NCBI GenBank assembly: GCA_030531505.1
Contig: JAUNNH010000001.1
Location: 186,001 to 250,000, forward strand
DNA: 64,000 bases
Reading direction: 5' to 3'
Source: Eubacteriales bacterium
GTDB taxonomy: Bacteria > Bacillota > Clostridia > Oscillospirales > Oscillospiraceae
The number at the start of each line of letters is the position of its first letter. The stretch's first letter is position 1. The translations under genes and the position numbers were made by a program. Positions 8,623 to 17,877 of this stretch are shown piece after piece. Below the pieces are notes generated by a model. It searched no databases and was not told where the DNA came from. It was given only the letters and a program-made list of their open reading frames with translations.

Positions 8623-11600
8623 TTAAAACCGGATCAGACTCACGAGCGCGGCCGGGATGAGCCAGATCAGCGCGTAGAGGAAGAGCGCTGCCATGGAGAT
8701 GGTCCCGGCGGTGAGCAGCTGGAAGAAGACAGCAAACACGCCGATCACCGAGGCCAGCAGGCTGATCATGAGATTGATGCGCACGGAGAGGTAGATGCTG
8801 CGTCCGGTGTCGGCCATATGCACCAGCGGGCCGAGACCCTCGCGGCAAAGCACCGCCGCGATCTTGCGGTTCTCGGAGGGCTTGGCGTCGGAGATGGCAA
8901 AGCGCTCCACGTAGGGCGGGAAGTCGTAACCGTCGGTCGCCACGTCAAAGGTCTCATGCAGCATCTCGGGATTGACGTTGAAGTCCCGGATCGCGAAGAC
9001 CGGGTGGCGGTTGGAGCGGATCAGGCCGACCAGCGCCTTGCGCACGGTGGGGCTCGGCTCGTACTTCATATTGAAGATGCCGTAGAGCACGCCGTCGATT
9101 GCGAGCAGGACCGAAGTCTTGCCCACGAGGCGGAAGGGGATGCGCACATTCATGAGCCGCATCAGTTCCGTCCCGCCGCAGAGGATGCTCTGCCCGTCGA
9201 TGGTGCCGCGCAGGCCGCCGCCGGGGAGATACTCGAAATCCTCTACCTGGCGCATGCTGCAGTTGTTGCGCTCCATGAGCGCGGCAAAACAGGGCGAGAG
9301 GCCGGAGCCCGAGGCGGCGATCATCGAGCCGGCATAGGCGATGACTTTCTCGGAGGGCATGTCGGCAAAGATGCGGATGGTGTCGATATCGACGCAGTTT
9401 TCCGGGAAGAGGTCCCGGTCGGTGACGATCAGGTTGTGGCTGCCGCCCACATCGCAGAGGCCGGACCAGCCGGCAATGGCCGCACCGCTCGGGAAGATGC
9501 GCTCGGAGCCGATGAAGAAGGGCAGTGCGTAGCTCAGCAGCGCGGTGAAGGGCACGGCGGGAGCAAGGATCGCGGTGAGGATAAAGAGGAAGTCGCTCGG
9601 GCTTTTCTTGGCGAGCGCCACGATGAGGCTCATCACGAAGCCCAGCAGGAGCAGCAGGGGAGCGGCCCGGTTATAGGCGACCTCATCCGGCGCGGCCTCC
9701 TCGCTGCGGCGAACGAAACCGCTCACGGGCCGGTCGGATTTGATGAGGGTGATCGTGCGCTCGGTGAGCTCCGACTCCGCGGTGACGCTGTAGGCCTTCT
9801 TGCCGATGGCGGGCACGCGCAGGGATTTGCGCAGGCCGCGCGCCGACAGGAGCGAGGCGAACAGCACGCCGAGCAGCGAGAAGCTCGAGATGAGGCAGAG
9901 CGGAACGTGCGGCGAGCCGAAGCCCTGCAGCATCACGGCCAGCGCGTCGACCGAGGTGAGCAGACAGCTGAGCACGGCCAGCGAATCGGCGCCGAAGCGG
10001 CCGCGCGTGAGATTCACGGCGGCGTTGGTCACCACGTCCAGACTCAGAAGCAGAATCCCCAGCTGCAGGCCAAGGCACATGCCGGCAGCGACCTCGATCG
10101 TGCGCAGCATGCCGGTGGCCGGGACACCGAGCGAAATATAGGCCAGCACCAGCCAAAGGATCAGCGCGATGCGAAAGCGCAGACGCAGGGACTGCACATG
10201 CGCGCCGTAATAGCGGGACGCGGCGGCGGGCTTGACTTCTTCGCCCAGGTCCTCCTCGTCGGCCTCCATCGTCTCACCGCTGTGCGGCGTGCCGAGGCCG
10301 CGCACGCGGATCAGCAGGCCGGAAAACAGCCCTGCGAGATATTGCCCGAAGCTCGGGAAGGCGTTGGAGTCGGTCTCCTCAGCCTCGTATTCGTCATCCA
10401 CGGCGTAGGCCGCGGGTGAGACCTCGCTGTCGTCCAGCCCTTCCGCCGTCTCGCGGACGGGGGCGGGAGACGCAGAAGCGGGGACATCTTTCATTTTCTT
10501 TCGCCGTGCGGCGAGACCGCTCAGACGGCCCTTCAGCGCGGCGAGGGGCTTCTTTTCCGCCTCGCCGGCCGGCGCGGCATTCTCCTCTGCCTCGTCGGCG
10601 GCCGGGACCTCGGTGTCCTCCGGGATGTCGAAGGCAAAGGCGTCCGCCTCCGGGCGCTGTGCTTCCGGTGCGGCAGTGGGCTCTTCCGGCTCCGCGGCGG
10701 GGACGGGGATCTCCTCGTGGGCCTCTTCGATGGGCGCAGCCGGCGCTTCCTTTACGGCACGGCGCACCCCGGAAAAGAGGCGGCGCGCTTCATCCTCCAT
10801 GGAGGCCCGGCGGCTCTTCCCGGGATGGCGCTCCTCCGCCGGCACACTGTCAGCGGGCAAAACGGGGGACGCTTCTTCCGGCTGAGGCTCCGGCGCCGTG
10901 TAGCCGCGGAACTCCGACAGGATGTCCTCGACCGTGAGATGCGCGCTGCGCGGCGTGGAAAAATCCTCCGCGCGGCGATCCTGCAGCGTGCGGATCCCGG
11001 CGGGCAGTTCATCCTCCGGCTCCGTGAGCGCGGCGGCGGGACGCGTATCCGGTTGTGCATCCATAGACGTCATAGGCGCATGTCCTCGGTCGGCGGGCGC
11101 GGTCTCTTCGGCGGGGCCGTCCCGGTATTCGCTCAGGATATCCCGCAGTTGCGGGCCGCTCCCCGCGCGATAGCCGCCTTCGGCGGCACTGCTTGCCGGC
11201 TCCGCGTAGGGGGCGCTGTCGATCCCGCGCAGATGGCTGCCCGGCCCGGGATAGAGCGAGATCTCCGGTTCGTCGGCATGGCTGTCCTTCCAGGAGGCGT
11301 GCAGCATGTCCTGCACCGCACGCTCATCCGCCGGGTAGATGGGTTCCGGCTCCTCGGTCGGGGGACCCAGGTATTCCTCCCAGTCATCGGCCTCACCGAG
11401 CTCCACGGCCATGGCGTAGCGGGAGGGACTGCTGTCCGAGCGGTACTCCTGCAGGATCTCACGCAGAGAGATGGCGAAAGGCTTGGGCTCCTCTTCAAAG
11501 AAGACCTCGCCGCGCTCGGGGAGATAGGTCTCAAGCGCCGACTCGTCCGCTTCCGGCGCCGGAACGGGCCGCTCGGTGTGCGGCGCGGCGTCCGTGCGGG

Positions 11601-11643
11601 GCGATCCGCTTTTCTTTTTCTTTTTGATTGGCCAGCGTGCCAA
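8623..11643 (-). CDS. P1B-type ATPase-like membrane protein lacking catalytic motifs, with long acidic N-terminus
   Basis: A 1006-residue protein. Residues 1-470 are low-complexity, rich in Glu, Ala and Pro, with repeated short elements such as LRDILSEYR and VEDILSEFRGY. The remainder has eight hydrophobic segments spaced like a heavy-metal P-type ATPase. Alignment by eye shows the membrane CPC motif as APAVPF (about residue 697), the phosphorylation motif DKTGT as DRDLFP (about 740), a preserved nucleotide-domain signature PGGGLRGTIDG near 809, VLLAIDGVLYGIFNMK, and the hinge region ending HMADTGRS where MVGDGVNDAPAL is expected. It therefore looks like a pseudo-ATPase. Its start is TTG, preceded by a GGGAGGGAG site. 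It lies 40 nt downstream of rlmB. The assignment is from pattern reading only. Confidence 0.7.
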   Translation of the reverse strand: MARWPIKKKKKSGSPRTDAAPHTERPVPAPEADESALETYLPERGEVFFEEEPKPFAISLREILQEYRSDSSPSRYAMAVELGEADDWEEYLGPPTEEPEPIYPADERAVQDMLHASWKDSHADEPEISLYPGPGSHLRGIDSAPYAEPASSAAEGGYRAGSGPQLRDILSEYRDGPAEETAPADRGHAPMTSMDAQPDTRPAAALTEPEDELPAGIRTLQDRRAEDFSTPRSAHLTVEDILSEFRGYTAPEPQPEEASPVLPADSVPAEERHPGKSRRASMEDEARRLFSGVRRAVKEAPAAPIEEAHEEIPVPAAEPEEPTAAPEAQRPEADAFAFDIPEDTEVPAADEAEENAAPAGEAEKKPLAALKGRLSGLAARRKKMKDVPASASPAPVRETAEGLDDSEVSPAAYAVDDEYEAEETDSNAFPSFGQYLAGLFSGLLIRVRGLGTPHSGETMEADEEDLGEEVKPAAASRYYGAHVQSLRLRFRIALILWLVLAYISLGVPATGMLRTIEVAAGMCLGLQLGILLLSLDVVTNAAVNLTRGRFGADSLAVLSCLLTSVDALAVMLQGFGSPHVPLCLISSFSLLGVLFASLLSARGLRKSLRVPAIGKKAYSVTAESELTERTITLIKSDRPVSGFVRRSEEAAPDEVAYNRAAPLLLLLGFVMSLIVALAKKSPSDFLFILTAILAPAVPFTALLSYALPFFIGSERIFPSGAAIAGWSGLCDVGGSHNLIVTDRDLFPENCVDIDTIRIFADMPSEKVIAYAGSMIAASGSGLSPCFAALMERNNCSMRQVEDFEYLPGGGLRGTIDGQSILCGGTELMRLMNVRIPFRLVGKTSVLLAIDGVLYGIFNMKYEPSPTVRKALVGLIRSNRHPVFAIRDFNVNPEMLHETFDVATDGYDFPPYVERFAISDAKPSENRKIAAVLCREGLGPLVHMADTGRSIYLSVRINLMISLLASVIGVFAVFFQLLTAGTISMAALFLYALIWLIPAALVSLIRF

Positions 11644-11683
11644 GCGCTTCTCCCTCCCTTCGTCTCTTTCTTGCAGGGAATCC

Positions 11684-12439
11684 TTACAGACTGCGCTGTC
11701 TCAAAATCTCATACATGGTGATGGCGGCGGCGGCCGAGGCGTTGAGCGAGCTGAGCTGGCCCTTCATAGGCAGGCTCACAATATAATCGCAGTTTTCCGC
11801 AACCAGACGGCCCATCCCGTCGCCTTCGGAACCGATCACCAGGGCCAGCGGCCCGGTGAAGTCGGTGTGCCACAGTTCGCTCGTCCCGTCGGCGGCGGTG
11901 CCGTAGACCCAGAGACCGCGTTCCTTGAGCGTGCGGATGGCGGCGGGGAGATTGGGGACGCGGGCGATGGCCATATGCTCGGCCGCACCGGCACTGGCCT
12001 TGTCCACCACGGCGGTGAGCCCGGCACTGCGGCGCTTGGGGATGATGACCCCGTGGGCCCCGGCGCACTCGGCCGAGCGGATGATCGCGCCGAGGTTGTG
12101 CCCGTCGCTGATCTCGTCGCAGACGATGACGAAGGGGACCTCCCCGCGTTCCTCGGCGAGGGCGAGGATGTCCTCCACCGTGCAGTATTCCCGCACGGCG
12201 CAGACGGCGATCACGCCCTGGTGGGCGTGGGTCTGACTCATAAAGTCCAGCTTGCGGCGGTCGCATTCAACGACCACGATGCCCTTGTCGCGGGCTTTGG
12301 AGGCGATATGCCCCAGAGTCTTGTCGACTTCACCGCGGCTTATATACAGCTTGTCGATGGCCCGTCCGGCGCGCAGCGCCTCGATGACGGCGTTGCGGCC
12401 TTCGATGATCTCGTTGCGGATCCCGGTGTCGTTATCCAT
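11684..12439 (-). CDS. rlmB: SpoU-family 23S rRNA 2'-O-methyltransferase (RlmB type)
   Basis: A 251-residue TrmH/RlmB-type methyltransferase that transfers a methyl group from S-adenosylmethionine to a ribose of 23S rRNA. The N-terminal substrate-binding domain begins with IEGRNAVIEALRAG. The knotted SPOUT domain carries its three motifs: DGHNLGAIIRSAECAGAHG, then LVIGSEGDGMGRLV, and SLPMKGQLSSLNASAAAAI. All expected catalytic and cofactor-loop residues appear present. The start at 12439 follows a GGAGA site. The pseudo-ATPase gene follows on the same strand, so the two may be cotranscribed. Confidence 0.93.
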   Translation of the reverse strand: MDNDTGIRNEIIEGRNAVIEALRAGRAIDKLYISRGEVDKTLGHIASKARDKGIVVVECDRRKLDFMSQTHAHQGVIAVCAVREYCTVEDILALAEERGEVPFVIVCDEISDGHNLGAIIRSAECAGAHGVIIPKRRSAGLTAVVDKASAGAAEHMAIARVPNLPAAIRTLKERGLWVYGTAADGTSELWHTDFTGPLALVIGSEGDGMGRLVAENCDYIVSLPMKGQLSSLNASAAAAITMYEILRQRSL

Positions 12440-12540
12440 GTGCACACTTCTCCAAGATATATTTATACTCATACCAATATAACACAAGATAAGGTAAATG
12501 AAAAGCCTTTCTTTCGGTTTTTTGAAAGTATGAAAAAGAA

Positions 12541-12566
12541 AGTGCCCTCCGTAACCGGAGGGCACT
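12541..12566 (-). terminator. Terminator of the GH13 gene
   Basis: An 11-bp stem (12541-12551 with 12556-12566) has the loop TAAC. On the minus strand it is followed by TTCTTTTTC, just after the GH13 stop at 12572. Confidence 0.8.
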
Positions 12567-12571
12567 TGGAT

Positions 12572-14092
12572 TCAGTCTTTTGTCAGGATCGCGATGGAGC
12601 GGGGTGGCATGCGCAGGCCCGTCCCCTCGGGCTGATAGATGACCACGCCTTCGGGATCCGTGCACAGGTAAGCGGAGAGCGTGTCATAGCCCGGCGCATA
12701 GTGCTCCGGCGTGAGCTGCATGGAGCTCACGGAGGGATTCACGACGAGCAGCAGCTCCTCATCCTCCCAGCGCCGTTCGATCAGGCAAATCCTCTCCTCT
12801 TCGCAGGGGAGCACGGTGCTCGCGCCGCGTGCGATAGCGGGGAACTGCGCGCGCAGCGCCAGGGCCTCGCGGTAATAGTTCAGAAGCGAGCCCGGGTCCG
12901 CGTCCTGTTCGGCGACGGAGGGATAGGCGTATTCAACCTGCGTCGCGCCCGGCGGCGGCGCGATGGTCGAAGCCTCGTCTGTCCAGAGCATGCCGATGCG
13001 CTTGTTGGGATCCTCCCCGCTGCCGACCATGCCGATCTCCTGCCCGTAATAGAGGAAGACGGCGCCGCGCATCAGGCAGAGGAGGCCGCCCGCCATTTTC
13101 GTCTTGGCGGGATCGCTCCGCCCGGTGAAGCCCACGGTCCGCCCTGTGTCATGGTTTTCCGTGAAGGGGGCCGGGATCGTCCCGGTGGGGAGCGTCTCCT
13201 CAAGCAGAGCGGTATACTCCCCGTAGCTGCGCCCGGGATGCCGGTTCGAGCGCGCGAGCGTTTTCGCAATATAGCCCTCGGACTGGGAGACCGGGAAGGT
13301 GAAGAAGCTGTCGACGCGGCTCTCGCTGTAGCGCGCGATGCTGCCGAGATCGGTCCAGGCCTCGGCGACCAGGAAGCAGTCCGGCCGGATCGCATGGGCC
13401 GTATCGGCGAGCCAGTCAAGGAAGGCAATGTTCCGCTCCGTGTCGCCGGTGTAGTAGCTCGTCACCGCGTCGAGCCGGAAGCCATCGGCGCCGACGTCCT
13501 CAAGCCAGAAGCGCAGGATGGCGGCGATCTCCTCCCGGACGGCGGGATGGTCGAGATCGAGATCCGGCATGCTCGCAACAAAGCGGCTCTCATACCAGGC
13601 ACCGCCGCATTCGCTGTAGCCGTCCTGCGGCTGGCCGCTCCAGCGGAACCAGTCGCGGTACGGCGCGTCCGGCCCCTGCGCGGCGCTTTGAAACCAGGGG
13701 TGCTCGCTCGAGCAGTGGTTCACGGGCAGGTCGAGGATGACGCGCATCCCGCGCGCGTGCGCCTGCTCCATCAGCGCACGCATGTCGTCGAGCGTGCCGT
13801 ACTCCGGATCGATGGCATAGTAGTCCGTCACATCATATTTATGATAGCTGGGCGAGGGCATGACCGGCATGAGCCAGATGCCGCCGCAGCCGAGCGAGGC
13901 GATATAGTCGAGCTTCTCCGCAACGCCGCGGAGATCCCCGAGCCCGTCGCCGTCGCTGTCGTAAAACGAGCGGACAAAGATCTCATACCAGGCGTCGGGC
14001 GGAGCGTCCTGCGGTGCTTCGCAGGACGCCGCCGGGCAGAGACCGAGCAGTAGCGCAAGGCTGAGAAGCAGACAGAAAATACGCGTGTTCAT
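12572..14092 (-). CDS. Secreted GH13-family alpha-glucan hydrolase
   Basis: A 506-residue alpha-amylase-superfamily enzyme with a Sec signal peptide (residues 1-24). The (beta/alpha)8 barrel shows the four classical regions: DLPVNH (I), DGFRLDAV with the nucleophile Asp (II), LVAEAW with the acid/base Glu (III) and FTENHDTGR with the transition-state Asp (IV). GDGLGDLRG near the N-terminus is typical of the oligosaccharide-acting subfamilies. A C-terminal beta domain completes the protein. A Cys near the cleavage region (AASC) is not a good lipobox. It is divergent from a maltose-type ABC importer, so it probably releases malto-oligosaccharides outside the cell for uptake. Confidence 0.9.
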   Translation of the reverse strand: MNTRIFCLLLSLALLLGLCPAASCEAPQDAPPDAWYEIFVRSFYDSDGDGLGDLRGVAEKLDYIASLGCGGIWLMPVMPSPSYHKYDVTDYYAIDPEYGTLDDMRALMEQAHARGMRVILDLPVNHCSSEHPWFQSAAQGPDAPYRDWFRWSGQPQDGYSECGGAWYESRFVASMPDLDLDHPAVREEIAAILRFWLEDVGADGFRLDAVTSYYTGDTERNIAFLDWLADTAHAIRPDCFLVAEAWTDLGSIARYSESRVDSFFTFPVSQSEGYIAKTLARSNRHPGRSYGEYTALLEETLPTGTIPAPFTENHDTGRTVGFTGRSDPAKTKMAGGLLCLMRGAVFLYYGQEIGMVGSGEDPNKRIGMLWTDEASTIAPPPGATQVEYAYPSVAEQDADPGSLLNYYREALALRAQFPAIARGASTVLPCEEERICLIERRWEDEELLLVVNPSVSSMQLTPEHYAPGYDTLSAYLCTDPEGVVIYQPEGTGLRMPPRSIAILTKD

Positions 14093-14218
14093 GCCGGGTG
14101 CGCCTCCTTCCTGCCTGTATTATACTGCCCTTTCCGTTCTTCGGCAAGCAGCGATCAGCAGAGCAACATAGGGCCATTTTAGACAAAACAGGATGGAAGA
14201 TTTTGTGCGTTTGGACAG

Positions 14219-14247
14219 TTGAAGCCGATACTTTAGCGTGATAAAAT
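14219..14247 (+). promoter_or_regulatory. Promoter of the maltose-type ABC operon
   Basis: TTGAAG (14219-14224), 17 nt, TAAAAT (14242-14247). Just upstream an ACAAAA...TTTTGT inverted repeat (about 14183-14205) could be a repressor or activator site. Confidence 0.55.
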
Positions 14248-14320
14248 CGATGCTGTAAAGAGCGCCGTGCCGCGGCCTGCCCGCTGCGCGGAGAAAAAAT
14301 TAAGAAAGGACTAAGGAAAA

Positions 14321-15529
14321 ATGAAAAAGTTTTTAGCCATCGTTCTGGCCCTGTGCCTGGTCGTGGCACTGGCTGTCCCCGCTTACGCGGCGGACAAGAC
14401 CCTGAAGGTCTGGGTAGCCGACGCGGTCGTCGACTTCACGAAGGAGCAGATTGACGCCTTTATGGCCGAGCATCCCGAGTACGCCGACTATGCCGTGACA
14501 GTCGAGCCCGTCGGTGAGGGCGACGCCGCCTCCAACGTGCTGACCGACCTGGACGCCGCGGCCGACATCTTCGGCTTCCCTCAGGACCAGTTGGCGCGCC
14601 TTGTGGCCGCTGGTGCTCTGATCGAGCTGAGTGAGGAGAACGCCGCCGTCGTCGCCGAAGAGAACAGCGCCGGCTCCGTCGCCGCCGCCACCATGGGCGA
14701 TCTGGTCTATGCCTATCCGCTGACCGCGGACAACGGCTACTTCCTGTATTATGACAAGAGTGTCGTCACCGATCCCAGCTCCCTCGAGGCCATCGTGGCC
14801 GACTGCGAGGCCGCCGGCAAGGGCTTCTATATGGAGATCAACTCCGGCTACTACATGCCCGCCTTCTTCTTCGGTGCCGGCTGCACCCTGACCTATGACG
14901 CGGACGACACGGGCGCCTTCACCGCCTGCAACATCGACTATGCCTCCGACGCCGGCGTCGGCGCTCTGAAGGCCATCATCAAGCTGGCCCAGTCTCCCGC
15001 CTTCCATAACGGCTCCTCCATCGGCAACGCGACCAATGTCGGCGCGATCGTTGACGGCACCTGGGATGCCAATGCTGCCAAGGAACTGCTCGGCGAGAAC
15101 TATGCCTGCGCGAAGCTCCCCACCTTCGACTGCGAGGGAACGCCCACTCAGATGAGCGGCTTTGCCGGCTTCAAACTGCTCGGCGTGAAGCCGCAGACCG
15201 ATGACGAGAAGCTCGCGCTCTGCGATGAGCTCGCGCTCTTCCTCGCGAGCGGCGAGGTTCAGGTCGCCCGCTACAATGCCGCGGGCTGGGGCCCCTCCAA
15301 CCTGGCTGCCCAGGCCGATCCCGCCGTCCAGGCGGACGAGGCGCTTTCCGCCTATGCTGCGCAAGGCGCATTCACCATCCCGCAGGGCCAGTACCCCGGC
15401 GACTACTGGTCGCTGGCCACCGCTCTGGGTGATTCCGTCATCGCCGGCGATTACAACAGCGCCGACGACGCCGCGCTGCTCGCGGTCCTGCAGAACTTCC
15501 AGGATACCTGCATCGGTTACGCCAAGTAA
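14321..15529 (+). CDS. Maltose-type ABC transporter substrate-binding protein
   Basis: A 402-residue extracytoplasmic solute-binding protein of the maltose/maltodextrin (family 1) type. It has a signal peptide ending AYAADKTLKVWV; the mature start and the conserved ADIFGFPQDQLARL and YPLTADNGYFLYYDK segments match MalE proteins. No lipobox cysteine stands at the cleavage site, so anchoring is unclear. It leads an operon with two permeases and is separated from them by a hairpin that probably allows excess binding protein to be made. The divergent GH13 enzyme supports alpha-glucan oligosaccharides as substrates. Confidence 0.9.
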   Translation: MKKFLAIVLALCLVVALAVPAYAADKTLKVWVADAVVDFTKEQIDAFMAEHPEYADYAVTVEPVGEGDAASNVLTDLDAAADIFGFPQDQLARLVAAGALIELSEENAAVVAEENSAGSVAAATMGDLVYAYPLTADNGYFLYYDKSVVTDPSSLEAIVADCEAAGKGFYMEINSGYYMPAFFFGAGCTLTYDADDTGAFTACNIDYASDAGVGALKAIIKLAQSPAFHNGSSIGNATNVGAIVDGTWDANAAKELLGENYACAKLPTFDCEGTPTQMSGFAGFKLLGVKPQTDDEKLALCDELALFLASGEVQVARYNAAGWGPSNLAAQADPAVQADEALSAYAAQGAFTIPQGQYPGDYWSLATALGDSVIAGDYNSADDAALLAVLQNFQDTCIGYAK

Positions 15530-15544
15530 GACTATTCTTGCCTG

Positions 15545-15583
15545 GAGGGAGATGCGGCAGAGCCGCATCTCCCTCTGCTTTTA
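15545..15583 (+). terminator. Intra-operon attenuating hairpin after the binding-protein gene
   Basis: A 13-bp perfect stem (15545-15557 with 15563-15575) with a 5-nt loop and then TGCTTTT. Its location between a binding-protein gene and permease genes suggests partial termination or mRNA stabilisation. Confidence 0.65.
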
Positions 15584-15608
15584 ACATTTTATCTTGGGAG
15601 GGGAAAAG

Positions 15609-16973
15609 ATGATCTCGCGCTTTTTCCGCTGGCTTGGGACCGATTTGAAGGAGATCGGGCTGACCTTCGCCGAGGGAGACTGGAAGACGAAGCTCAGCTT
15701 CCTCCTTATGGGCTTCGGCCAGCTCCTGCGCGGACAGATCGTCCGCGGTCTCACAATGCTCGCCCTGGAGGGCGGCATCCTGTATTATCTGCTGGACTTC
15801 GGCTGGGGCTATCTGAAGAATATCCTCACGCTCGGCGTTGTGGAGACGCACAAGGAGGGCCGCCGCACCGTCTACGGAGACAACAGCTTCCTGATCCTGC
15901 TCTACGGTCTGCTGACCATCGTCATCATCCTGGCGCTCATCTATCTCTGGCGCGTCAATGTCCGGCAGAACCGCGAGGCCGAACAGCGCCTCAAGATTGG
16001 AAAGCGTCTGCCGACCAACCGCGAGGATCTCGCCTCGCTCTTCGACAAGAACTTTGACAAGACCCTGCTGGCGCTGCCGGTGCTGGGCATCTTCGTCTTT
16101 ACGGTGCTGCCGATCATTTTCATGATCTGCATCGCCTTTACGAACTACGACGTCACGCATCAGCCCCCTGCCAAGCTCTTCACCTGGGTGGGTCTGGAGA
16201 ACTTCAAGGCGCTCTTCGGCCTCGGCGGCGAGGGCTTCGGCGGTACCTTCTTCTATGTGTTGGGCTGGACGCTGGTCTGGGCTTTCTTTGCAACCTTCCT
16301 GACCTACTTCCTCGGTATGGCCGTGGCCATTATGATCAACAAGAAGGGCATCCGGCTCAAAAAGCTCTGGCGCACGATCCTGGTCATGACCATCGCGGTG
16401 CCGCAGTTCGTGTCGCTGCTGTACGTGGGCAAGATGTTCGCGACCGACGGCCTCGTGAACTCCTATCTGCTCAAGTGGGGCTGGATCCAGTCGGCGATCC
16501 CGTTCTGGGACAACGCCACCTATGCCCGTATCCTCATCATCCTCATCAACCTCTGGATCGGCATCCCCTACACGATGCTGATCGTGACGGGTCTGCTGAT
16601 GAACATCCCGGCCGAGCTCTATGAGAGCGCACGCATCGACGGAGCCAACCCCTTCCAGACCTTCCGGAAGATCACCCTGCCCTACATGCTCTTCGTCACC
16701 GGCCCCTTCCTGCTCACGCAGTTCATCGGCAACCTCAACAACTTCAACGTCATCTTCCTCCTGAACCGCGGGCGGCCGCAGTCGATGAGCCTCACGAACA
16801 ACGCCGGCTCCACCGACCTGCTGGTCACCTGGCTCTACAAGATGACTATCAACGACTCCAACTACAAGATCGCCGCCGTCATCGGCATCATGGTCTTCGT
16901 GGTCACCGCCGTGATCTCGCTGATCGTGTACAACACGATGCCGTCGGTCAAGGATGAGGAGGGATTCCAGTAA
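15609..16973 (+). CDS. Maltose-type ABC permease, MalF-like
   Basis: A 454-residue inner-membrane permease. An N-terminal extension of about 150 residues has at least two extra membrane segments, as in MalF. The binding-protein-dependent transport domain follows from about residue 215, with the coupling EAA loop IPAELYESARIDGANPFQTF. ATG at 15609 is preferred over an in-frame TTG 15 nt upstream because GGGAGGGG lies just before it. It overlaps the MalG-like gene by one nucleotide. No ATP-binding subunit is encoded nearby, so a shared MsmX/MalK-type ATPase elsewhere is likely. Confidence 0.9.
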   Translation: MISRFFRWLGTDLKEIGLTFAEGDWKTKLSFLLMGFGQLLRGQIVRGLTMLALEGGILYYLLDFGWGYLKNILTLGVVETHKEGRRTVYGDNSFLILLYGLLTIVIILALIYLWRVNVRQNREAEQRLKIGKRLPTNREDLASLFDKNFDKTLLALPVLGIFVFTVLPIIFMICIAFTNYDVTHQPPAKLFTWVGLENFKALFGLGGEGFGGTFFYVLGWTLVWAFFATFLTYFLGMAVAIMINKKGIRLKKLWRTILVMTIAVPQFVSLLYVGKMFATDGLVNSYLLKWGWIQSAIPFWDNATYARILIILINLWIGIPYTMLIVTGLLMNIPAELYESARIDGANPFQTFRKITLPYMLFVTGPFLLTQFIGNLNNFNVIFLLNRGRPQSMSLTNNAGSTDLLVTWLYKMTINDSNYKIAAVIGIMVFVVTAVISLIVYNTMPSVKDEEGFQ

Positions 16974-17815
16974 TGGCGAGAAGAAGAAAAATCAGCAACG
17001 CGATCGTCTACCTGATCCTGATCGTGATGAGCATCATCTGGCTCTTCCCCTTCGTGGGCCTGGTGCTGCAGAGCTTCCGCGGCGAGTACGGCGGCATGGT
17101 CAACTACCTGGTGCCCAAGCAGTGGTCGCTCGCCAACTACCAGTTCCTCTTCGGCAGCGGCAGCAACTTCCCCCGCTGGTATACGAACACCCTGATCATC
17201 TCGATCGCGGTCGCGGTGCTGCAGACCGTCATCGTCATCTGCGTGAGCTACGCGCTTAGCCGCATGCGCTTCAAGGGGCGCAAAGCGCTCATGAACATCT
17301 GGCTGGTGCTGGGCATGTTCCCGGGCTTTTTGACGATGATCTGCCTGTACTACCTGCTCAAGCAGCTCGGCCTTACGGAGGCGGGCGCCGTCCCCGGCCT
17401 GATCCTGATCTCGGTCGCGAGCTCCGGTATGGGCTACTATGTCTGCAAGGGCTATTTCGACACGATCCCCAAATCGCTCGACGAGGCGGCGATCATCGAC
17501 GGCGCGACTCGCGCCCAGATCCTGTGGAAGATGATCATCCCGCTCTCCAAGCCCATCATCATCTATACCGCGCTCGTCGCCTTCATGGGCCCCTGGTGCG
17601 ATTACATCTTCGCCTCCTACGTGGCCTTCGGCAACGAGAAGGGCTACAACGTCGCCGTCGCCATGACCCGCTGGGTCTGGACCAACGACTACCAGGGCTA
17701 CTTCACCCGCTTCTGCGCGGGCGGCATCCTGGTCGCGATCCCCGTCACGATCCTCTTCATGTGCCTGCAGAAGTACTATGTCGAGGGCGTCACCGGCGGC
17801 GCGGTCAAGGGATAA
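16973..17815 (+). CDS. Maltose-type ABC permease, MalG-like
   Basis: A 280-residue inner-membrane permease with six predicted membrane segments. Its EAA coupling loop reads IPKSLDEAAIIDGATRAQI, followed by the conserved WKMIIPLSKPI. The MalG-like C-terminus ends in GGAVKG. The start overlaps the stop of the MalF-like gene (TAATG), implying translational coupling. The operon ends with a terminator at 17834. Confidence 0.92.
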   Translation: MARRRKISNAIVYLILIVMSIIWLFPFVGLVLQSFRGEYGGMVNYLVPKQWSLANYQFLFGSGSNFPRWYTNTLIISIAVAVLQTVIVICVSYALSRMRFKGRKALMNIWLVLGMFPGFLTMICLYYLLKQLGLTEAGAVPGLILISVASSGMGYYVCKGYFDTIPKSLDEAAIIDGATRAQILWKMIIPLSKPIIIYTALVAFMGPWCDYIFASYVAFGNEKGYNVAVAMTRWVWTNDYQGYFTRFCAGGILVAIPVTILFMCLQKYYVEGVTGGAVKG

Positions 17816-17833
17816 AAAGATCCTGTACAGCAA

Positions 17834-17870
17834 AAAACAGAGGGTGTGGTTCACACCCTCTGTTTTCGTA
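17834..17870. terminator. Terminator between convergent malG-like and rdgB genes
   Basis: A 15-bp stem (17834-17848 with 17852-17866) whose arms end in A and T tracts, so it can act in both directions. Confidence 0.85.
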
Positions 17871-17877
17871 TATACCA

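Noticed and set aside
14321..17815. A maltose transporter ATPase in this operon
   Set aside because: The frame after the MalG-like gene ends in a terminator and the next gene is rdgB on the other strand. The ATPase must be elsewhere.
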